The position numbers and the translations under genes are program-made. DNA of 64,000 nucleotides, from NCBI GenBank assembly GCA_003246455.1, contig QKAF01000015.1, positions 65,193-129,192 on the forward strand. Reading direction: 5' to 3'. The notes beneath the pieces are model-generated. The model was not told where the DNA came from. It made no database searches and was given only the letters and a program-made list of their open reading frames with translations. The stretch is from Bacteroidota bacterium. Lineage in GTDB: Bacteria; Bacteroidota; Ignavibacteria; SZUA-365. Positions 16,873 to 22,425 of this stretch are shown piece after piece (positions within the stretch are counted from its first letter, which is position 1; each line of letters starts with the position of its first letter).

Positions 16873-17289
16873 TCACCATCCCGCAAAAGCCACGGAGAGA
16901 CGCCGGGAAGGATCCGCCGGCCGCATGTCGACCAGGACCGTGACCGATTTTGAGGGATCCGTTGCGGACGTCGCGCGGATGCTGACGGTCATTCCTTCCG
17001 CATCGGCGATCGAAAAGACGCCGCTCAGATTGTGCCCTTCTCCCCTTGCGTCCGCTTCCATCCCGCAGTCGCGAATCGTGATGCCGTCGAAACTGTTGTT
17101 CCCTCCGCCGAGCATGGCGGGGGTCTGGAAATATCCCTGGGCGTTGGATGCCAGCTTCAGGCAGTCCTGCGCAAGCGCGTCCCTGCTCGACTGTTCCGCG
17201 CTCTGATCAAAGAAAAGCAGGGATATCGCCACGGCGATTCCGACAACAACGACTCCCAGGACGATCATCAGTATCTGCTGCGAACCCAT
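16873..17289 (-). CDS. Small pilin-like protein, paralogue of the upstream gene
   Basis: This 138-aa protein has an N-terminal hydrophobic helix that begins at residue 3 (MGSQQILMIVLGVVVVGIAVAISLLFF), then an amphipathic helix with DCLKLASNAQGYF and a beta domain. It is clearly related to the next gene upstream: both share the MG-x-QQ start, the LGGGNNSF-GIT core and a second cysteine in DCGM, so a conserved disulfide is likely. Size and layout suit a pilin subunit, but there is no charged leader, no cleavage site before a Phe/Met and no Glu5. A short weak hairpin (CCCCT/AGGGG, 16853-16867) follows the stop on the minus strand. A terminator separates it from its paralogue, so it may be expressed less. 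Confidence 0.55.
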   Translation of the reverse strand: MGSQQILMIVLGVVVVGIAVAISLLFFDQSAEQSSRDALAQDCLKLASNAQGYFQTPAMLGGGNNSFDGITIRDCGMEADARGEGHNLSGVFSIADAEGMTVSIRATSATDPSKSVTVLVDMRPADPSRRLSVAFAGW

Positions 17290-17337
17290 GGCTGCACTCC
17301 TTCCGATCCTTCAGCCGAACCTGTGACAGCGTACAAA

Positions 17338-17367
17338 GACGCCGCTGCCCGTACGGACAGCGGCGTT
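17338..17367 (-). terminator. Terminator after the first pilin-like gene
   Basis: A GC-rich hairpin with arms ACGCCGCTG and CAGCGGCGT closed by a further inner CCGTACGG dyad lies between the two pilin-like genes. On the minus strand it is followed by CTTTG, a short U-tract. It would end most transcripts of the upstream pilin and leave partial read-through into the second one. Confidence 0.65.
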
Positions 17368-17406
17368 GAACCGAATGCTATAATCAGAGAGGATAGTCCT
17401 CAGTGC

Positions 17407-17808
17407 TTACCAGGCCGTGTAGTCAACCGTCACGCGGGTCTCATCCGTGGTCTGTGTCATATCCACGTTGACGGTGACGGATTTTGTCGCATCGGTGGCC
17501 GATACGCCCGTGACGGAGAATGCATCAGCTGCGCCGGTGACGGTGTAGGTACCGTTGACGTTGGAGCCGTCAGCCGCCATACCGCAATCCTCGAGCGTGA
17601 TACCGTTGAAGGAGTTGTTACCGCCACCGAGCATGGTCGGCTTGCGATAGAAACCCTGAGCGGCCGACGCGAGGCGGAGGCAATCCTGGGTGATGGCATC
17701 CTTGTTGGCCTGCTCTGCGTTGGTACCAAAGATATTGATACCGACCACAACTGCGATACCGACGATAATGACACCGAGAACGATGAGAAGAAGCTGTTGC
17801 GTACCCAT
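17407..17808 (-). CDS. Small pilin-like protein, candidate major pilin
   Basis: This is a 133-aa protein: a membrane helix from residue 3 (MGTQQLLLIVLGVIIVGIA), amphipathic extension (NKDAITQDCLRLASAAQGFY), then a beta-rich head with LGGGNNSFNGITLEDCGM and a Thr-rich end. Two cysteines, also kept in the paralogue, probably form a disulfide. It lies behind two copies of the composite promoter element, has its own terminator and a good ribosome site (CAGGAGA), all expected for an abundant subunit. It lacks the classical type III leader and Glu5; if a prepilin peptidase acts, the only candidate site is after Gly2. That it is the major pilin is inference from context. Confidence 0.6.
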   Translation of the reverse strand: MGTQQLLLIVLGVIIVGIAVVVGINIFGTNAEQANKDAITQDCLRLASAAQGFYRKPTMLGGGNNSFNGITLEDCGMAADGSNVNGTYTVTGAADAFSVTGVSATDATKSVTVNVDMTQTTDETRVTVDYTAW

Positions 17809-17889
17809 AACAAATCTCCTGGAAAATGGTGAAGAGAGAGTGAATGTTTAGAAAAGGAACCTTGTTTTCTTACTGCGAAAATCTACTGT

Positions 17890-17936
17890 CCAAGTTATGC
17901 GGCAATTCTTACAAAGGGCTGAATTCTGAATTACAA
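17890..17936 (-). promoter_or_regulatory. Composite promoter element upstream of pilin gene (copy 1, proximal)
   Basis: On the minus strand: box 1 TTGTAAT (from 17936), box 2 TTGTAAG 22 bp later, 7 bp, then -7 box TAACTTGG (17897 to 17890). The -7 box fits the Bacteroidota consensus TAnnTTTG in all but one place, but no TTTG lies 19-21 bp upstream. Two direct repeats two helical turns apart next to a -7 box suggest an activator site replacing the -33 box. It begins 97 bp upstream of the start codon. Confidence 0.62.
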
Positions 17937-18020
17937 CGATGTAACATTTGGCGGGGAGTGTGACTGTCGTGGTGGAGCATCGTACGTATCGTCTCGCTGG
18001 CCTGATAAATGTTACAGAGG

Positions 18021-18067
18021 CCAATTTATAAGGCGAATCTTACAAACCGCTGAATGCTGCATTACAA
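18021..18067 (-). promoter_or_regulatory. Composite promoter element upstream of pilin gene (copy 2, distal)
   Basis: This has the same layout as the proximal copy: TTGTAAT from 18067, TTGTAAG 22 bp later, 7 bp, then TAAATTGG (18028 to 18021). The 32-bp two-box part matches copy 1 at 27 of 32 positions. It lies 131 bp upstream of copy 1 and just downstream of the sensor kinase gene, so it could give a second start for pilin mRNA. Confidence 0.58.
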
Positions 18068-18139
18068 GAGTGAAAGGTACGAACAGGCGGGAGCGGAAGG
18101 CGGGGCGAGCTTTTAATCAGACTATCGGGTATTATTCTT

Positions 18140-19192
18140 CTATTTGCCGATATTGCGTAGCGGGAGGCGCACGGTGAACGTACTGCCCTCACCCGGCACA
18201 CTCTGGACATCGATGGTTCCCCCGTGATTCTTGACGATCCAGTGCACGAGGTAGAGTCCGAGCCCCGTGCCCTTTGTCCCCTGTTTCTCTGAATCGTTCA
18301 CGCGGTAGAAACGCTCGAACAGGCGCGGGATGGCTTCATGCGGAATGCCGATTCCCGTATCCTGCACATGCACGGCGACAAAATCGTCCTCCCGTTCCAT
18401 CGAAAGCCGCACGGTGCCGTTTTTTCTGTTGTACTTGACAGCGTTATCAATGAGGTTGAGAAGCACGCGGCGAATGCGCAGCGGTTCCGCCTCGATGAAC
18501 GCGTCAATGGTCTCTCCCAGTTCGAATTTTATTCCGGTCTGTTCCGCAAACATTTCCGCTTCGTCGGCGAGTTCCTCGACCAGTTCGCGAAGATCGACCG
18601 GGGACAGTTCAATCGGACGCTCGCCGATCTCCGTCTTCGCGATGAGCAGAAGGTCGTCGAGAATGCGGGACAGGCGCATGATTTCTTCATGAAGACTTCC
18701 GAGCAGCTGCTGGTACTGATCGGGAGTCTTCGGGTTGCGGAGTGCGAGCTCGATCTCCCCGCGCATGATCGTCAGCGGTGTCCGCAGTTCATGCGAGGCG
18801 TTGGCCGAGAACGTCTGAATCTGTTCATACGCCGTCTGCATGTTCTTGATGGTGCTGTGCACCGTGTGCATCTTGTCCCGGAAATCCTCCTCCCTGTCAT
18901 CGCCGTCTCCCGCCATGCCCACGCGAAAGGTGTCACGCTGTTTTTTCGGATGCAGCTCCTGGGAGATGATCCAGCCGATCGCCAGCGCGAAAAACAGGCC
19001 TGCGGGGATGAACAGGATTCCGATGCCCGTGAACGTCGATCGGTAGCGTTCGAGGACGCTGGCGTCAAAGATGTTGAGGGAATAGAAATGCTGCGTGAAG
19101 ATCGTGATGACCAGAAGGAAGATCAGCACGAAGGCCCCGAAAATCGTCGAAGAATAGAGAAGAATGGCTTTCTGTCGCGCACCGAGCGTCAT
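18140..19192 (-). CDS. Sensor histidine kinase of an OmpR-type two-component pair
   Basis: The protein is 350 aa. Two membrane helices (about 10-32 and 56-76) flank only about 23 periplasmic residues. A linker with an acidic patch follows, then the HisKA domain with His134 in ASHELRTPL and a complete ATPase domain (NLIDNAVKYN, DTGIGIP, GTKGTGLGLYL). The very short external loop suggests that it senses the membrane or a protein partner rather than a soluble ligand. Its ATG overlaps the stop of the response regulator gene (ATGA), so the two are co-translated. It lies directly upstream of the pilin-like genes on the same strand. Confidence 0.9.
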   Translation of the reverse strand: MTLGARQKAILLYSSTIFGAFVLIFLLVITIFTQHFYSLNIFDASVLERYRSTFTGIGILFIPAGLFFALAIGWIISQELHPKKQRDTFRVGMAGDGDDREEDFRDKMHTVHSTIKNMQTAYEQIQTFSANASHELRTPLTIMRGEIELALRNPKTPDQYQQLLGSLHEEIMRLSRILDDLLLIAKTEIGERPIELSPVDLRELVEELADEAEMFAEQTGIKFELGETIDAFIEAEPLRIRRVLLNLIDNAVKYNRKNGTVRLSMEREDDFVAVHVQDTGIGIPHEAIPRLFERFYRVNDSEKQGTKGTGLGLYLVHWIVKNHGGTIDVQSVPGEGSTFTVRLPLRNIGK

Positions 19193-19866
19193 TCTTCTTC
19201 ATCCTTGAGAATGTACCCTACCCCGCGGATGGTATGAATGAGCTTCACATCGAAGTCGTCGTCCACTTTCTTGCGAAGGCGCGTCATGTACACGTCGAGA
19301 ACGTTCGTCCCCGTATCAAAGGTGATTTCCCAGATGTGCTCGATGATGGCCGAGCGCGTGAGAACGGTGTTCTTATTGCGAAGGAGGTACTCCAGGAGCT
19401 TGAACTCCTTCACGGTCAGATCGATCACGGTACCGCCCCGCTTCACGATATGCTGAATCTGATCGAGTTCCAGCGTATCCGCGCCGAGCACGTTGCTCGG
19501 TTTGTCCATCTGCGCGCGCCGCAGAAGCGAGCGGACGCGGGCGATGCACTCGGCAAGCGCAAAGGGTTTGGTCAGGTAGTCATCCGCCCCGATGTTGAGC
19601 ACCTCGACCTTGCTTTCGAGCTGCCCTTTCGCGGTCAGCACGAGCACGGGGGTCGATTTCTCCTTGCGGAGTTCCTTCAGGACCTCGACGCCATTCATCT
19701 TCGGGAGCATGAGGTCGAGGATGATGACATCGTAGCTTTCCGTCATCGCCAGGAACAAGCCCTGCTCCCCATCCTGCGCGGTGTCGACGGAAAATAATTC
19801 TTCTTCAAATCCTTTTTGAAGAAACTGGGAAACCTTGATTTCGTCTTCTACGATAAGAAGTCTCAT
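19189..19866 (-). CDS. OmpR/PhoB-family response regulator
   Basis: This 225-aa regulator has a receiver domain with phospho-acceptor Asp51 (VIILDLMLPKMNG), the acidic pair in VEDE and Lys100 (YLTKPF). A winged-helix DNA-binding domain follows (LTVKEFKLLEYLLRNKNTVLTR, TNVLDVYMTRLRKK, IHTIRGVGYIL). Proteins of this type bind as dimers to tandem direct repeats upstream of -10 boxes. It is co-transcribed with its kinase and is the nearest DNA-binding regulator to the repeated TTGTAA boxes of the pilin and pilC promoters. That it binds those boxes is inference. Confidence 0.92.
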   Translation of the reverse strand: MRLLIVEDEIKVSQFLQKGFEEELFSVDTAQDGEQGLFLAMTESYDVIILDLMLPKMNGVEVLKELRKEKSTPVLVLTAKGQLESKVEVLNIGADDYLTKPFALAECIARVRSLLRRAQMDKPSNVLGADTLELDQIQHIVKRGGTVIDLTVKEFKLLEYLLRNKNTVLTRSAIIEHIWEITFDTGTNVLDVYMTRLRKKVDDDFDVKLIHTIRGVGYILKDEEE

Positions 19867-19899
19867 TGCGGCCGATAGTATGTTGAGTAAACCGCGGGT

Positions 19900-19929
19900 A
19901 TTTTACGGCAACCACAGACAATTTGCAAA
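19900..19929 (-). promoter_or_regulatory. Candidate promoter of the response regulator-kinase pair
   Basis: On the minus strand TTTG (19929 to 19926) is followed after 20 bp by TAAAATAC (19905 to 19898). This fits the -33 TTTG and the TA of the Bacteroidota -7 box, but not its full TAnnTTTG. It lies 30-60 bp upstream of the regulator ATG. Confidence 0.35.
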
Positions 19930-19956
19930 TACGCCGTCCGATGAGGGACGGCGTAT
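19929..19956 (-). terminator. Terminator of the chemosensory operon
   Basis: A perfect hairpin with 11-bp arms (ATACGCCGTCC and its complement) and a 6-nt loop lies downstream of the last chemosensory gene. On the minus strand it is followed by TTTGCAAATTG, a modest U-rich tail. It separates the chemosensory run from the two-component genes. Confidence 0.7.
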
Positions 19957-20020
19957 TCGCTGTTTTCACATGCCCGCGGCGAAATGTCCGGGGCGTTCTG
20001 TCCTTGGCCGATCGCGGGAA

Positions 20021-21310
20021 TCAGTTCTCGGGCTGCCTCACCGGCAGGGCGAAACTGAACTGCGATCCCTTCCCGGGTTCGCTCTGGAGCCAGATCCGGC
20101 CGTTGTGCTTTGATACGATGCTCTCTGCGATGGCGAGTCCGAGGCCGGTGCTCTTCTCGTTGCCCGTCGGCTTGACGCTGGTCGTACTGAAGGGTTTGAA
20201 GAGACGACCCTGCTCCTTTTCGGGAATTCCCGGGCCGTGATCCCGTACAGAGAACATGACTTCCGCATCGTCCCACTGGATCGACACTTCGATGGCGGAA
20301 CCCTTGAAGGAGAATTTGATGGCGTTGTCGATCAGATTCCCCATCACCTGTTCGATGCGGGAAGGATCGAAGAGAAAGTGCGGGATGGTGTCGGGCAGCG
20401 AGACGGCGATGTCCACCCCTTTGTTCTTCGAAGCGAAGGCGCTGCGCTCGATCACATTCCGGACCAGCTGGGCGAAATCCGCCATCTCCAGTTTCAGGTC
20501 CATTTTTCCCGTTTCGATTTTATGGACGTCGAGCAGGTCATTGATCATCTGCACCATGTAGGTGCTGCTGCTCTGTATCGCGGAAATGATCGTCCGCTGA
20601 TCCTCTGATATGTTCTCGCTGTTTTCCTTCAGCAGGAAGTCGCTGTAGCCCTCGATCAGGTAGAGGGGATTCCGGAGGTCGTGCGCGGCCATGCCGAGGA
20701 GCATGTTCTTCTGTTCGTTGAGCTGCTTGAGCTGTTCGTTGCTTTTTTCGATTTCTTCCTGCACCGCCCGCAGCTTCTTGTTCGCCTGCTCGAGTTCCCG
20801 GTTCTTCTCCACGGCGTTCTCGTAGGTGGAAAGCAGAAGATCGATGATCTGGATGCGTTCCGAGGTCAGATAGTGCTTCTTGTTCGCAAAGTAGATCTCG
20901 ATCCCCATGCCCGTGCGCATGCGCGTACGAACGTCCATGTTGATCAGGATGTACTTGATGCGCGAGAGCAGCGCCTCTTCGCTGTAGGGTTTGTTGAGGA
21001 AATTGTCGGCGCCGCTTTCCAGGCCGCGGATGATGTCCTGCGGGTCGGAGAGCGTGGTCAGCAGGATGACCGGAATGCTGCTCAGTTCGTCATCGGCCTT
21101 GATGCGGGTGCAGAACTCGTACCCGTCCATCTCCGGCATCAGCACATCGGAAATGATCATGGTCGGACGACGCTGCGCGATGGCCTCGAGCCCTTCCCTG
21201 CCGTTTGTCGCGAGACGGACCGCGTATTCCTGTTTCTCGAGAATGTACTTGAGTTTCAGTGCCTGGGTCGGGCTGTCTTCGACGACAAGGATTTCAATTC
21301 CGGTTGACAT
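20021..21310 (-). CDS. Response regulator-histidine kinase (REC-coiled coil-HisKA-HATPase)
   Basis: This is a 429-aa soluble protein. An N-terminal receiver (Asp55 in MIISDVLMPEMDG, NKPYS lysine) is followed by a helical linker and coiled coil (about 165-200), a HisKA domain with His210 (MAAHDLRNPLYLIEGY) and a HATPase domain (NLIDNAIKFSF, DHGPGIP, STGLGLAIAESIV). It is the last gene of the chemosensory operon, starting 1 nt after the cheB stop. With no CheY in the operon, its receiver could take phosphate from CheA and pass the signal on to its own kinase core; this is inference. Confidence 0.88.
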   Translation of the reverse strand: MSTGIEILVVEDSPTQALKLKYILEKQEYAVRLATNGREGLEAIAQRRPTMIISDVLMPEMDGYEFCTRIKADDELSSIPVILLTTLSDPQDIIRGLESGADNFLNKPYSEEALLSRIKYILINMDVRTRMRTGMGIEIYFANKKHYLTSERIQIIDLLLSTYENAVEKNRELEQANKKLRAVQEEIEKSNEQLKQLNEQKNMLLGMAAHDLRNPLYLIEGYSDFLLKENSENISEDQRTIISAIQSSSTYMVQMINDLLDVHKIETGKMDLKLEMADFAQLVRNVIERSAFASKNKGVDIAVSLPDTIPHFLFDPSRIEQVMGNLIDNAIKFSFKGSAIEVSIQWDDAEVMFSVRDHGPGIPEKEQGRLFKPFSTTSVKPTGNEKSTGLGLAIAESIVSKHNGRIWLQSEPGKGSQFSFALPVRQPEN

Positions 21311-21311
21311 G

Positions 21312-22424
21312 TTATTCCTGTTCTGCGGTATTCGGGTGCACGTGGTATCCGTCGCCCGTGTCTTTGTTCACTGCGGACTGTGCCGCGGTCAGCGAAAGCA
21401 GCGCGTGACCGATTTCCTGCACCGGCAGCACGGAGCTGACCGCGGATAATTTGATCGCCTCACCCGGGATGCCATGGATGAGGGAGGTGTCCTTATCCTG
21501 CGCGATCGTTACCGCACCGGCCTGGTGGAGATGGAGCATTTCCTGTGCGCCGTCGTTACCCATTCCCGAGAGGACGATCGCGACCGCGTGCCCGCCATAC
21601 GTCTCGTGGACGCTGGAAAACAGACGCGCGATGGAAGGTTTGAATCCGTTGATCGGCTCGTCGTCAGCGAGAAGAATACAATGTTTTCGGTCAACTGTCA
21701 AATGCACATCATCCGGTGCGAGGTACACGGTTCCCGCCGACAGCGGCGCCCCGTTTTCCGCGATCAGCACCGTGAGTTCCGTCTGTTCATCCAGCCATCC
21801 CGCCAGTCCCCGGAGGTACCCTTTCGCGATGTGCTGTACCACGAGAATCGGCAGCGGGAATTCGGCCGGCAGGTGTGAAAACACCTCCTGCAGCGCCTTG
21901 GTCCCTCCTGCCGAAGCACCGATGACGACGATATCGACATGCAGATTTTCCTTCCCCGCCGGGTGAAGGTCCTGCGGAACACGGGTCAGCGACTCGAGTC
22001 TCGCGCTGTCCCAGCGTCGCACCACCTTTACCTCGGACATCAGTCGGAGGCTTTTCGACAGCTGCTCGGCGAAAACCGGCTCGTCCGGGCTGCCCGTGTA
22101 TGCCGGAAGGGTCAGCAGGCTGAGCGCTCCGGCGTCAAGCGCGCCGGCTGCCTCGAGTTCGTCGCCCCGCTGGTTCTCCATCGTCAGGACCACTAAGGGA
22201 ACGGGATGCCCTTCCATGATGGCACGGGTGACTTTCGTGACGCTTTCCCAATCGTGCCCCCCTTCCACAGCCACGATCTCCGCCCCGGAGGATGCGAGCT
22301 GCGCGATGACATCCGTGATCCCGTACATGGTACGGACGATCTGGATGTCGTCGCGGCGTACGCACAGCTGTTCGAGACGCTGTGCCCATCCGACGGTAAA
22401 TGCTATGGAAAAGACCCTCACCAT
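21312..22424 (-). CDS. cheB: CheB-type protein-glutamate methylesterase with degenerate receiver
   Basis: The protein is 370 aa. The C-terminal half is a complete CheB methylesterase: Ser171 in VVIGASAGGTKAL, His198 in VVQHIAKGYL and Asp291 in LSGMGNDGA form the catalytic triad. It removes methyl groups from receptor glutamates. The N-terminal 130 residues keep a receiver-like size and pattern, but the phospho-acceptor position reads IVAVEGG (Glu54, no Asp), the upstream acidic pair is missing, and the lysine position is SLLTLP. The domain cannot be phosphorylated in the normal way, so activity may be constitutive or set by protein contact. It lies 1 nt after cheA. Confidence 0.9.
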   Translation of the reverse strand: MVRVFSIAFTVGWAQRLEQLCVRRDDIQIVRTMYGITDVIAQLASSGAEIVAVEGGHDWESVTKVTRAIMEGHPVPLVVLTMENQRGDELEAAGALDAGALSLLTLPAYTGSPDEPVFAEQLSKSLRLMSEVKVVRRWDSARLESLTRVPQDLHPAGKENLHVDIVVIGASAGGTKALQEVFSHLPAEFPLPILVVQHIAKGYLRGLAGWLDEQTELTVLIAENGAPLSAGTVYLAPDDVHLTVDRKHCILLADDEPINGFKPSIARLFSSVHETYGGHAVAIVLSGMGNDGAQEMLHLHQAGAVTIAQDKDTSLIHGIPGEAIKLSAVSSVLPVQEIGHALLSLTAAQSAVNKDTGDGYHVHPNTAEQE

Positions 22425-22425
22425 G

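Larger units (their letters stand above)
17809..18139. other. 331-bp gene-free regulatory region upstream of the pilin genes
   Basis: No coding frame is supported here. The region holds two copies of the composite promoter element (listed separately), 131 bp apart, both facing the pilin genes. It also has an 11-bp imperfect inverted pair, ATGTAACATTT (17939-17949) and AAATGTTACAG (18007-18017), between the copies. The stretch from 17809 to about 17885 would be the pilin mRNA leader. Confidence 0.6.

Noticed and set aside
17939-18017. Inverted pair ATGTAACATTT/AAATGTTACAG as an Rrf2 site because of shared TGTTACAG
   Set aside because: Only a short core is shared with the rrf2 palindrome, the arms are 57 bp apart, and no functional link is evident.
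16655-18139. Possible sigma54 promoter for the pilin genes (common for pilA elsewhere)
   Set aside because: I found no GG/GC pair with the -24/-12 spacing; the conserved TTGTAA boxes with a TAACTTGG box explain the region better.
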